From contig PUQB01000071.1 of the NCBI GenBank assembly GCA_003024785.1, positions 434,001 through 498,000 of the forward strand: a stretch of 64,000 nt of DNA, given 5' to 3'. Within the stretch, counting starts at the first letter, position 1, and each line of letters begins with the position of its first letter. Under the pieces are notes generated by a model. That model was not told the origin of the DNA, searched no databases, and saw only the letters and a list, made by a program, of their open reading frames with translations. Shown in pieces: positions 31,131-40,262 of the stretch. The DNA is from Selaginella tamariscina (Eukaryota; Streptophyta; Lycopodiopsida; Selaginellales; Selaginellaceae). The position numbers were made by a program, and so were the translations under genes.

Positions 31131-32902
31131 ACCAGGAGCAGCGTGATCTTGCTGTTGCCAAGCGTGAGTCGAGAGCAGAGGCTAAGGCAGTGAGAGAAAG
31201 AGCAGCATCGGCTCCTCAAGCTCCCTCAGGCTCTGGTGAGTCGTTTTACTTTGCTTCCAGCGAGGAGGCAGGTGCAGAACAGGAAGGGTCAACGTTCATG
31301 CTACTCTTCAGCCAAGGCAGAGATGCTTTGGTGCCTCAGACCTTGGAGGAAGCCTTAGCTGGTCCAGACGCATCCAAGTGGGAAGCAGCTCGTCAGGTGG
31401 AATACGATGCGTTGATGGCGAACCAGACGTGGGACTTAGTGAAGCTCCCACCAGGGCGGAAGGTAATCAAAACCAAGTTCCTCCTGCGAGTGAAGACGAC
31501 TCCGGATGGCAGCACTCGACACAAAGTCCGATTTGTAGCTCGCGGATTTTCTCAGGTCGAAGGTGTGGATTTTTACGAGACTTTTTCACCAGTGGTGAAG
31601 CTCACCTCTATCCGACTGCTGCTCAATTTAGCTGCTCAGGAGGATATGGAGGTGGAGCACATGGACGTAACCACAGCATTCCTCAACGGTGACCTTGATG
31701 AGGAGGTCTATATCGAGCAGCCGGCAGGCTTTGTCAAGCCAGGCCAGGAGCACCTTGTGTGTCGTCTTAAAAAGGCCCTTTACGGGTTGAAACAGTCACC
31801 CCGAGCGTGGTTCTCAAAGATGAACTCGTTTCTGCTGTCACTTGGCTTCACCAGCATGTCAGCAGACACCAACGTGTACCAGAAGCGAGTGGGAGGCAAG
31901 CTCATCATCCTAGCCCTTTATGTGGATGATTGTCTGCTGCTCAGCAAGAGCAAGCGGCTGATTCAGCAGCTGAAGCAGGACCTGAGCTCCAAATTCAAGA
32001 TGGTGGACCTTGGACCAGTCAAGTACTGCCTCGGCATTGAGATCTTCCGTGACAGGGGGAGGAGTGTGCTTCAGATGTCACAAAAGAAGTACATTGACGA
32101 GCTGCTCGAGAAGTTCAAGCTTCAGGACGTCAGTGCGGCGTCAACACCAATGGAGGTGGGATTGCATCTTAGTCGGGAGATGTCTCCGGCCACAGAAGGT
32201 GACAAGCGAGCGATGGATCGGATTCCATACCGTCAGATGGTGGGCAGCCTGGTCTACCTGATGGTGTGTACTCGTCCGGACATTGCCTACTCAGTGGGAG
32301 TAGTGTCCCAGTTCTTGGCCAACCCCGGCTTCCAGCATTGGCAAGCCGTTAAGCGGATTTTCCGGTACCTGAAGAGCACCAGCGAGTTTGTGCTAAGCTA
32401 TGAGCGCCAGACAAAGCACTCGTGGCTGCTGCTTCAGGGATACTCAGATGCAGATTGGGCTGGCGAAGTGGATCAGCGGCGATCAACTTCAGGTTATTTG
32501 TTTACTCTGGGCAGTGCAGCGGTTACATGGAACAGCCAGCGACAGCCAGTCGTAGCATTGTCAAGCACTGAGGCAGAGTATATCGGCATCACTCAAGCAG
32601 CCAAGGAGTGCATTTGGCTGAGAACTTTGCTGGACGGGCTCAGCTATAAGCAGGAGGAAGCGACGGAGCTCTTCTGCGATAATCAAGGAGCCATAGCATT
32701 GGCGAAAAATCCGAAGTTCCATCGCAGGACCAAGCACATTCAGGTTCAGTTCCATTTTATACGTGAACAGGTTGCTCTGCAGACTGTGGAGCTGGTCTAC
32801 TGCACTACCAAGGAGATGGTGGCGGACATCTTCACCAAAGCTCTTGCTCCAGCTCTGTTCCAGCAGCATGCACAGGCACTTGGAGTGCAGCCAAAGAACT
32901 GA
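31025..32902 (+). CDS. copia RT-RNase H ORF, 625 codons, intact
   Basis: Codons 1 to about 29 are antisense integrase sequence; genuine pol begins near residue 30 (HQYQEQRDLAVAKRESRAEA). RT blocks: TWDLVKLPPGRKVIKTKFL, RHKVRFVARGFSQVEGVDF, TFSPVVKLTSIRLLL, MDVTTAFLNGDLDEEVYIEQ, and the catalytic YVDD at residues 299-302 (31919-31930). RNase H blocks: GYSDADWAGEVDQRRSTSGY, ALSSTEAEYI, DNQGAIALAKNP. The frame is open throughout. Its start codon comes from the rearranged part, so it is not the natural polyprotein start, and gag, protease and most of integrase are missing. It cannot act alone but could be translated. Confidence 0.9.
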   Translation: MNFWNTSDFFLRNLMATMREKSSTNVTKLTEAGHQYQEQRDLAVAKRESRAEAKAVRERAASAPQAPSGSGESFYFASSEEAGAEQEGSTFMLLFSQGRDALVPQTLEEALAGPDASKWEAARQVEYDALMANQTWDLVKLPPGRKVIKTKFLLRVKTTPDGSTRHKVRFVARGFSQVEGVDFYETFSPVVKLTSIRLLLNLAAQEDMEVEHMDVTTAFLNGDLDEEVYIEQPAGFVKPGQEHLVCRLKKALYGLKQSPRAWFSKMNSFLLSLGFTSMSADTNVYQKRVGGKLIILALYVDDCLLLSKSKRLIQQLKQDLSSKFKMVDLGPVKYCLGIEIFRDRGRSVLQMSQKKYIDELLEKFKLQDVSAASTPMEVGLHLSREMSPATEGDKRAMDRIPYRQMVGSLVYLMVCTRPDIAYSVGVVSQFLANPGFQHWQAVKRIFRYLKSTSEFVLSYERQTKHSWLLLQGYSDADWAGEVDQRRSTSGYLFTLGSAAVTWNSQRQPVVALSSTEAEYIGITQAAKECIWLRTLLDGLSYKQEEATELFCDNQGAIALAKNPKFHRRTKHIQVQFHFIREQVALQTVELVYCTTKEMVADIFTKALAPALFQQHAQALGVQPKN

Positions 32903-32932
32903 CGCAACGTCGACGTTCAGCTTGAGTGGGAG

Positions 32933-33051
32933 TGTTAATATTCAGGGGAATATGCCGACAAGCTGAAGAGTCAACGGTCGACAGTTAGACTGAGATAGAA
33001 TATAACAGCGTGTTATCAATTAAAAATCTCTAGTTGAGTCGATTCGTTTCA
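32933..33051 (+). repeat. copia LTR, plus orientation (119 bp)
   Basis: TGTTAATATTCAGGGGAATA to CGATTCGTTTCA. It is preceded by a purine tract (GAGTGGGAG), as a 3' LTR should be. It is followed not by host DNA but by copia integrase sequence, showing a junction at the LTR end. Confidence 0.85.
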
Positions 33052-33540
33052 TGATTGAGTGTCTGCTACGCTCATGTAAAGCGACATCATCGCAGCAAGC
33101 TTGAAAGAACCAGTCAGAAGTGTGTTCTCGTCGGCTACTCCGAACAGATGAAAGGCTACAAGTTGTTAAACCTGGAGACTCAGAAGTTGATCGTGGCCAG
33201 AGATGTCATCTTCGACGAGAACCATAACTTACGGCACTCGGCCCTCCCACCACCGCCAACTTTGGTATCGCCCAGTTACCTCGGACTCGGATAACTCGGA
33301 TGAAGAAGTTAGGGCAACGAGTTATGGGAGAATGAGGAGCGGACGCCAGCCATGTACGCAGGGTTCAGCCACAGGGCATGGAGCCGGTGGGAACCAGCGT
33401 GACCTGGGGCCAGGTTCAGCAATCGGAGCTGGAGTTAGTGAGCCTCCAGCTGCAGGTGGCGGTAATTCGATCTCACCAGTGGGTGGGAGTCAGGCCGATC
33501 AGGGGGGAGCTCTCAAGCGAGTGATCAGGCAGTGGGTCTT
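33052..33540 (+). pseudogene. copia integrase C-terminus and linker fragment
   Basis: 33055-33294 encodes CYAHVKRHHRSKLERTSQKC and VLVGYSEQMKGYKLLNLETQ, then VARDVIFDEN: the GKR/integrase C-terminal block of copia, normally placed before RT. Downstream sequence is a degenerate Gln/Gly/Ser-rich linker with stops. Here it lies after the 3' LTR, out of order. Confidence 0.75.
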
Positions 33541-33742
33541 GATCAGCAGGCTTCAGATGGCAGAGAGGTTGCCGTTTCATTCCCACCAATTCCACAGATC
33601 CTTTCCAGGAAGTAGAGTTGCATCTGAAGTTTCCACGACGGAAAATCTTTGCCATCGTAGACTTCGAGCACTTGCGACGACGACGAAGACATGCTGCTGC
33701 GGGAAAACTCGTCTTGATCAAAGAATCTCTGCTCCGCTACCA
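33541..33742 (-). pseudogene. copia gag N-terminal fragment
   Basis: The minus strand encodes VLEVYDGKDFPSWKLQMQLY followed by FLERICGIGGNETATSLPSE, the typical start of a copia gag (FDGxNFxxWKxxMxxxL). It follows the minus-oriented LTR and TGGTAGCGGAGC. It is cut after about 65 codons by the junction with the plus-oriented linker. Confidence 0.75.
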
Positions 33743-33860
33743 TGAAACGAATCGACTCAACTAGAGATTTTTAATTGATAACACGCTGTTATATCTATCT
33801 CAGTCTAACTGTCGCGACGTTGACTCTTCAGCTTGTCGCATATTCCCCTGAATATTAACA
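33743..33860 (-). repeat. copia LTR, minus orientation (118 bp)
   Basis: The reverse complement begins TGTTAATATTCAGGGGAATA and ends CGATTCGTTTCA. It differs from the plus copy by a few substitutions and small indels (GTCGCGACAG versus GTCGACAG). With 32933-33051 it forms an inverted pair about 690 bp apart. Confidence 0.85.
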
Positions 33861-34839
33861 GACCTGCCCCCTTCACAAGCCCTGGCATGACTAATGAGGG
33901 ATGGTACACGAGTGCTCGAGTACAAAATAGGGGTTTTTATATTGCTCCTCCAACTCGCAAGTAAAAGTCCAAGTATCCGTGACCAAGTCATATGTAACCG
34001 GCGGCCATGGATCGCCAAAAGTAGTTCCAAGAGCTGCAAAACACACTAGAGTGCCTTCTCCATGGCAAATCTGTCTAGAGTAATGATGACGAACATCCCA
34101 TAACACGCCCATGCCAGCCTCAACTTTCCTAACCCGTTTAATAGTGTGCCCTGAAACTTTCCATACACCCCGCTCTTCCCAGCCGGTGCCCACAGTACTG
34201 GCCAGATATGTCTGTCCCTCGTACTCCCACGTGAAAGACCCTCGGACATTAGGGTGCTTGTCATCAGAAGAAGGGTCGAGCTGGACCTCGCCAGAAGGGA
34301 GGTCAATCTTGATCCACCCCCTAATCCAAGGTCATAAAGATCGTAGAAAACCAGTTGATTCTTCCAGGGGTTCTTCTCACCAAGAGTCCATGTCCGAGTA
34401 CGTGAATTGAAAGAGCAGGAGCACGTCATCCACACAATTATAAGCGGAGAGCTTAAACTCTCCAGACACCTGTACCCTCAAGTTGAAAGCCCACGCATAA
34501 GTGCTCAGGAATGTGATCCCTTCAAACCATGCTCGGCGGTACGAGCGGCAGCATCACCCACTCATCCGTCAACGGATTTCCCACAGCTAACTCCAGCTTT
34601 GTTTCGTTACCGCAGTCTAGCGTGCGAGCATGAGGCCGTTTGAAGAGGAAACCATCTCACACACCCCGATTGCGTGTGGAGTCAATGGCAAAGACATATT
34701 ACCCTCGCGTAGAACACAAAACTTATGACAGATGCCATTCTCTACATACAAGTACCTCTGAAATGCCGGCCTCTCTCCTTTGTCCTCGGAGAAGCTTAGC
34801 AGTACCTTGACAATGTCCCGCCCGTGTTCCTGTGACCAT

Positions 34840-34979
34840 TGTCAGCGGATTGACTGGACGTTGACATTGATCTCCACGTGGCTACGGGTCACGTCTCTTC
34901 GTCATCATAGTTCGTTGTCTATGTACCCAAATTCATTCTTACTGCTATGAGGATCTGAGCACACAAAACCTTTCCAACA
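34840..34979 (+). repeat. 5' LTR of copia insertion
   Basis: 140 bp, TG...CA. It differs from the 3' LTR at CGTCATCATAG (versus CGTCGTCATAG) and CTTACTGCT (versus CTTAATGCT). Confidence 0.92.
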
Positions 34980-35058
34980 TGGTATCAGAGCTAGGAATTA
35001 GCAAGGAATTGAAGCCACGCAAGGTTAGTGTCTTTGATCGCCTCTTGATCAAGCACTA

Positions 35059-36530
35059 ATGGCTTCTTCCTCAACCGTGTCCACGGATAAATTCCTGGAC
35101 AAATTTTTGGAGCGCTTCACGGGAGCGAACTTCCATACATGGAGCATCAAGGTCCAACTGGTGCTGATGCGAGAGGGCAACTGGGGTGTGGTGGATGGCA
35201 CAAAAGCCCGTCCCACAACCGACCCAGCAATGCAGGCTGCCTGGGACGCCCGCGATCGCAAGGCGCTGACCACGATTGGTCTAGCGCTGGGCCAGGAGTT
35301 CGTGGACCTGATCGCCCTCACAAAACCAGCGAAGGACAACTGGGATGGCCTTGTCCGTTCGTTTGGGGGATCTGGTACTGCCAGTGAGCTCAGTCTGAAG
35401 CAACAGTTCTTCGGATTGAAGATGGCAGCGAACGAGACGTACCTGAGTTCGTCAGCCGTCTAAAGGGACTTGTGATTCAACTGGTTCAAGTGAAGGCAAC
35501 CCCTAGCGAGAGCGATCAGAAAGCTGTTTTTCTCAATGGCTTGCTTGAGGCATACAGAGGAGTGCGGACTACTCTTCTCAATCTGCCCAAGCAGAGCTTT
35601 GAGGACATGGTCTCTGCTGTGAATGAGGAGGCTCGAAGCCTTCAGTTGGCTGCTGGGAACACAGCTCTCTTTGCGGACGCGGTGGGAGACGCCAACAGCA
35701 GCAGCGCCGTGGTGGACAACAGCAAGCAGCAGCGTGGAATGCAGCAGCCAAGGCAGCAGAACCAGCGACAGATTGGGCCCTGCCACGAGTGCCAGCAGAT
35801 GGGCACTTTGCCCGTGATTGCCCTCGGCGAATAGGGAATCAGCGGCAGCAGCAGGCACCTCGTCAGCAACCACGGTTGATTCAGAATGGGAGCAATCGGA
35901 CTCTGCAACAGCCGCAGGGGTCGCGTGACGAGGAGGCCCGATTGTTCATGGCTCGAAGAACAGGGGAGATCCTGTCCCCTGTGCTTTGGCTCGATTCAGG
36001 AGCCAATCTTCACGCCACACCTCTGAGGGAGGTGTTCATCACGTATCGGTTACTCACAACAGCCGACGTGGTCAACTCAGTGGAGGGCTCCTCGCTCAAG
36101 ATGGTGGGCGTTGGCAGTGTTCGTGTGCAGCTGCAAGGAGCCATCAAGATAATCGATGGTGTTTACCATGTCCCCGGGCTAACAGAGACACTCCTCTCTG
36201 TGGGGCGAATTTGTGATGCTGGTTTTCACCTCTGTTTCGATGATCACTGCTGCATATCTACGCAACAGGCTTCCCACCACGACGGTCAAAGGGATGACCC
36301 CTACGAGGCTTGGACCGGTCGACGACCTAGCGTGGCCCACATCCGAACCTTTGGTTTGTGGCTTTTGCCCACGTTCCTGAGAAGCTGCACACCAAACTTG
36401 ATGAGAGAGCCATCAAGTGTGCTTTTGGGTTACGCTCAGACATCCAAGGCCTACAAGCTTCTGCGTCTGGACAAGTGCTCAATCATCGTGAGCCGTGACG
36501 TGGTGTTTAATGAAGCTGAAATTTATGGCT
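35059..36530 (+). pseudogene. copia gag, zinc knuckle, protease and integrase end (frame-shifted)
   Basis: Gag starts at ATG 35059 (KFLERFTGANFHTWSIKVQL) and changes frame near 35445, continuing as LVIQLVQVKATPSESDQKAV. A CCHC knuckle starts CHECQQMG at about 35780 and finishes in another frame (HFARDC), so one base is lost inside it. The protease has the LWLDSGANLHATPL block (catalytic D-S-G). After SVGRICDAGFHLCF the sequence jumps to PYEAWTGRRPSVAHIRTFG, the integrase C-terminal part, ending VSRDVVFNEAEIYG. Most of the integrase core and all of RT are absent. Confidence 0.85.
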
Positions 36531-36559
36531 AACCCGGGTAGAGCACATTGGGAGGCCGT

Positions 36560-37060
36560 GAAGCGTATCTTTTTGTTACCTACAGGGGACGAGAGAACAT
36601 GCCTTGGTCTACAGCGGCTGCTATGGTGACGAGACTTTCCAACTTCAAGGCTATTCCGATGCTGATTGGGCTGGTGATCCTGATTCTCGTCATTCTACTT
36701 CTGGCTACGCTTTTTCCTCGGCAAGAACCTGGTTGCCTGGAGGAGCAACGGCAGAAGATCACAGCACTCTCCTCGACAGAAGCAGAGTACGTGCTGCGAC
36801 ATCAGCAGCACATGAGACCATCTAGTTGCGAATTTTCCTGGAGCCGTTTCTGGGGGAGCAACCACCGACCCAGCTTTTCTGCGACAACATCAGCGCCATC
36901 ATGCTAGCATCAAACTCGAGGTATCACGACCTGACTCGGCATATGCAGGTGCGAGTCAAGTTTCTTTGAGAGCAAGTTGCTAAGAAGCTTATCAAGCTGG
37001 AGTACTGCCCAACTGAGGAGATGGTGGCAGACATCTTGACTAAGGCGTTGCAAGTTCCTC
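36560..37060 (+). pseudogene. copia RNase H remnant
   Basis: Frame-shifted pieces of the RNase H end: LQGYSDADWAGDPDSRHSTS near 36640, then TALSSTEAEYV near 36760 in another frame, a CDN-SAI-type block near 36885, and EMVADILTKAL near 37020. Reverse transcriptase between integrase and RNase H is deleted. Confidence 0.8.
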
Positions 37061-37155
37061 GTTTCCAGCAGAACAGGATGGAGCTGACTGTTGAAGACAT
37101 TGCTAGAGATGAAGATTCAGCCGATGCAGTGACTCATTGCATGGCTGAAGGGGAG

Positions 37156-37295
37156 TGTCAGCGGATTGACTGGACGTTGACATTGATCTCCACGTGGCTA
37201 CGGGTCACGTCTCTTCGTCGTCATAGTTCGTTGTCTATGTACCCAAATTCATTCTTAATGCTATGAGGATCTGAGCACACAAAACCTTTCCAACA
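37156..37295 (+). repeat. 3' LTR of copia insertion
   Basis: 140 bp, TG...CA, directly preceded by GAAGGGGAG and directly followed by the target duplication ACCAT. Confidence 0.92.
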
Positions 37296-37435
37296 ACCAT
37301 TGCTGCCTCAAGGAGCGCGATTCCAAGATCAAGTGCCTCCATGATGTGCACACCCCGCGCAGTCCAGCAGGCTCTGCAAATCGAGCAGCAGAAAGACGCT
37401 TACCCACAACTCATCTGCGACGCTCTCCAAGCCAT

Positions 37436-38056
37436 TAGTTAAACCTAACCCTAGTACTGTTAGACCTAAAAACACGTTGCATCATTTCACATCTAAAGTG
37501 AGTGTTATTTTTAAGATATGTTAAGAATATGAAAATGCGCTAATTGTTTCACACTAAAAGCGTGCATATATTGAGATTTATAAAGAATATATTTAAAATA
37601 TGTTGAATCACTTTAAGAAAATAAGAGTACTTAGTTACTTGGGGAATAATTGTCACTAAACACCTTAAAAACTCTAAATGAATGTATAATTTACCTTTTA
37701 AAAACTCATTATTTTTTCCAAAACTGCAATTCGATGCACAGTTGTATCGTGGATTCACAAATACCCATTCTGGGCAAGTGTAGCTAGCACTGCAGTTTTG
37801 TGAGACATTAGGGACACGCATTCGATTTTATACGTTATAGAAGATGCACTTCTCCCCATGCAAGAAGGTACTTCTATTATCATCTACTGTTGGGCATTCA
37901 TTATATAAAATATTCGGTTTAAAATATTATATTTCTTTTTCTCTGTTAAAGAGGTGCAGTGTAGTCATGTTTCATTAAAAATTTACTTAAAATTATTATT
38001 TATATATTTCACCAACATGGTGGTTCTTTGATATTTAAGTTTGATTACAACTATGT

Positions 38057-38121
<65 letters not shown>

Positions 38122-38640
38122 AAGACGTGCGTGTGTGCAAACTTTTCAATGTTTTGAAATTATATAAATTTCTAAAATTAAGGAATAAGATAAAATATAT
38201 GTACACACACAATATTAAGTATCACTATTCACTGTAAAGGGAATATTCAATTATATATCAGTTGTGAAATCGTAGGATTATAATTATATGTATGAAATAT
38301 TCTTTGTATGCATAAAGTGTCTGTATAAAGAGGAGACTTTTGTACTATTTTCTTTATTAGAGCACTGGAAAGTAATCATTTTCCTATTCGGTCCAGGTTA
38401 GTATATATTATCTTGTTGAATACGCTACTAAATCTAAGGATTTTGGGGGCTAGAATGCATATGTTTTGAAGGCCTTTTAATGTTCTGATGGGGAAAATAA
38501 TACAAAAATCTCCCCTTTATAAAAAGATGAATTGTTCTTAAGCACATTTTATACTTATGAAGGGGGAATCGTACCTGGTGTTAGATTACACTTTTGAAGT
38601 TCTTAAAAAATCCAAGATTGTAAGCGAGTTCTCTAATGCT
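37436..38640. other. AT-rich flank with a possible cysteine-rich exon and small inverted repeat
   Basis: 37436-37545 is still homologous to the F-box 5' flank at 61.5 kb (AAACACGTTGCATCATTTCA). On the minus strand 37821-37700 reads VPNVSQNCSASYTCPEWVFV and NPRYNCASNCSF, a cysteine-rich segment of unknown family. 38056-38117 is (TA)n. 38325-38520 contains an inverted pair (TATAAAGAGGAGACTTTTGT and ACAAAAATCTCCCCTTTATA) that also occurs at 57.97-58.13 kb. 38609-38650 matches the intron near 57770-57805. Confidence 0.45.
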
Positions 38641-38687
38641 ACCTTAGGAGCTAGGGGTCACTTGCATAATACCACCCCCCCCCCCGT

Positions 38688-38973
38688 AATTAGTCACTAA
38701 TTTGGGGCGCCGCAGCCCAAATATGGCGGTGCCCTAAGATGAAATATTGCATAATATACACGTGGGCAGGACAATATATGTGCATGTGATATATATATAC
38801 ACACATGCAATAAACGTGGGCAGGACAATATATGTGTGCATGTGATATATTTGAGATTAATTATGAAATTTTAATTTAAAAAAACTGATTATACACACAT
38901 ACACATCTGGCTACATTGGGCGGAATTAGGGAACCACCATATTTGGGTGGCGCCCCCAAATTAGCGAATAATT
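38688..38973. mobile_element. MITE with long inverted termini
   Basis: About 286 bp. The left end AATTAGTCACTAATTTGGGG with CGCCGCAGCCCAAATATGGC mirrors the right end, where the reverse complement reads TCGCTAATTTGGGGGCGCCA and CCCAAATATGGTGG. The inside holds a tandem pair of an ACGTGGGCAGGACAATATAT unit (38760 and 38814). No coding sequence. Related termini occur near 52.6 and 53.99 kb (ATATTTGGGCAAATTAGT). The target duplication is unclear. Confidence 0.65.
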
Positions 38974-38984
38974 AAAAGGTATTA

Positions 38985-40215
38985 ACAGCATTTCAGTCTT
39001 ACGTTAGTATATTAGTGGATTTTAACATTTGTTTCAATGTTTAATGGTTAAAGGTTTTAGCACGTAATCTCTGTCTTTGTATACTATGTGTTAATATTTA
39101 AATTTAATTATTTTTAAATTAATTAAATAGTATATTTAGAATTCAATACATATTAAGCATAACTTAATTTTTTATATTTGTTATAGAAAATGGTAAACCC
39201 AAAGTCTACCTACAACACAGGAAGATGCAGACTTAATGGTAAACATTTAAATAACTTATGTAAATACTAAATATTATTATTAATATATAACATTTTAAAT
39301 ATTAAATATAAGTAAATTATGTAAATTGCTATATAATTTAATAAGTTAATTTTTATTATTTAAAAAGAATTAGTCATTTTTTAGGCTTATCTTAGATAAG
39401 AAAGCTATACCAATGGCAAAAGTGATATATTTATGTTAGTAAAGGTAAGTATATTTATAAAATATATGTATGTCTATGTGTGTATAAATAAATATATACA
39501 TGTGTGCATAATTAAGTGGTTTTATTTTATTTTTCAAATGGACTAGGTGTTTCTTTTATTAGAGAGAGAACTACCAATTGTTATAGTGGAAGGACGTTTC
39601 AATATTTTATTTAACCAAAACGTAAGTTGCACATTTGTGGTATATTTATTTAATTATTAAAATTTTTAATTTTATAGTTAAAGAGGGAGTTCAGTTAATC
39701 ATGTGCATTTTGAACACTATAATTCATGTTTAAAGTCTGCCTTGTAAAGTATTTTTATATTTAATATACACGTACACACACATAAACATATGTTAAATAT
39801 TTAAATATATTAATATACATATATATACTCACATAAGCATGAATTAAATGCTAAGCATTATTATTATATATATGTGTGTATGTGTATTCATATTAATTTT
39901 ATAAGTACTATTTGTGTAATACTATAGAATTAAATAATCTTGTTTAATAATAATTATTATGTTGTAAGTTAGGCAAAATATAATTTGTTAAAATAAATAA
40001 ATTATTAAATATTTTAAAAAGCACTTTCAATATATATGTATGACAGTGTATCTAGAGCTAGTAATGTTCATCGTGAATATGAATTTTCTGTATCTGAAAC
40101 AACGTCAAAATAAAGAAATATATAAGTTGTGTGTATATATAAATAACGTAAGGAATTGTTAAGGTGAGAAAATAAAATTAAATATAGGCTATGAATTTTA
40201 TACAACATAAAGTAA

Positions 40216-40262
<47 letters not shown>

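Larger units (their letters stand above)
30893..33860. mobile_element. Rearranged Ty1/copia element (inverted pieces)
   Basis: Order on the plus strand: minus-strand integrase core (31130-30893, with the TFVDDFSR and FRSDGGGEFVSREFDEFC blocks); plus-strand RT-RNase H ORF (31110-32902); plus-strand 3' LTR (32933-33051) preceded by GAGTGGGAG; a plus-strand integrase C-terminus and linker (33052-33540); minus-strand gag (33742-33541); a minus-strand 5' LTR (33860-33743) followed by the primer-binding-like TGGTAGCGGAGC. The two LTRs are thus inverted. On one side the host resumes right after the LTR (GACCTGCCCCC); on the other side the element ends inside integrase. Two copies of one family must have recombined, or an internal inversion occurred, after insertion into the F-box copy. 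Confidence 0.8.
34835..37300 (+). mobile_element. Short Ty1/copia insertion with 140-bp LTRs and 5-bp target duplication
   Basis: The element spans 34840-37295 (2456 bp) and is flanked by ACCAT at 34835-34839 and 37296-37300; the uninterrupted F-box copy at 61.37 kb has this site once. Both LTRs start TGTCAGCGGATTGACTGG and end CTTTCCAACA. A primer-binding site TGGTATCAGAGC follows the 5' LTR (34980-34991), the common plant copia site matching initiator tRNA-Met. A purine tract (GAAGGGGAG) precedes the 3' LTR. The LTRs differ at only about two of 140 positions. The interior lacks most of integrase and RT, so it is a deletion derivative moved in trans. Confidence 0.92.
30630..37435 (-). pseudogene. 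Inverted F-box gene split by two copia insertions
   Basis: On the minus strand the gene starts at ATG 37435 and continues to 37296, then 34839-33861, then 30892-30670. It is colinear with the 2.3-kb gene. Differences: a base is missing after the third codon (MAW, then GAGAGCGTC), which shifts the frame; the codon that is TAG in the other gene is CAG here (bases near 34835). The middle segment encodes WVMLP-type and CFAALGTTFGDPWPPVTYDL, which continues as LVTDTWTFTCELEEQYKNPY, keeping C-terminal coding sequence that is frame-shifted at 2.3 kb. Together the two copies suggest what the intact ancestor looked like. Confidence 0.8.

Noticed and set aside
32561-32869. Minus-strand ORF of 102 codons within the copia RNase H region
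   Set aside because: It is a shadow of the intact 625-codon pol frame.
37549-37821. A secreted cysteine-rich peptide gene
   Set aside because: Cysteine spacing is suggestive, but there is no signal peptide and the frame runs into AT-rich, probably intronic, DNA.
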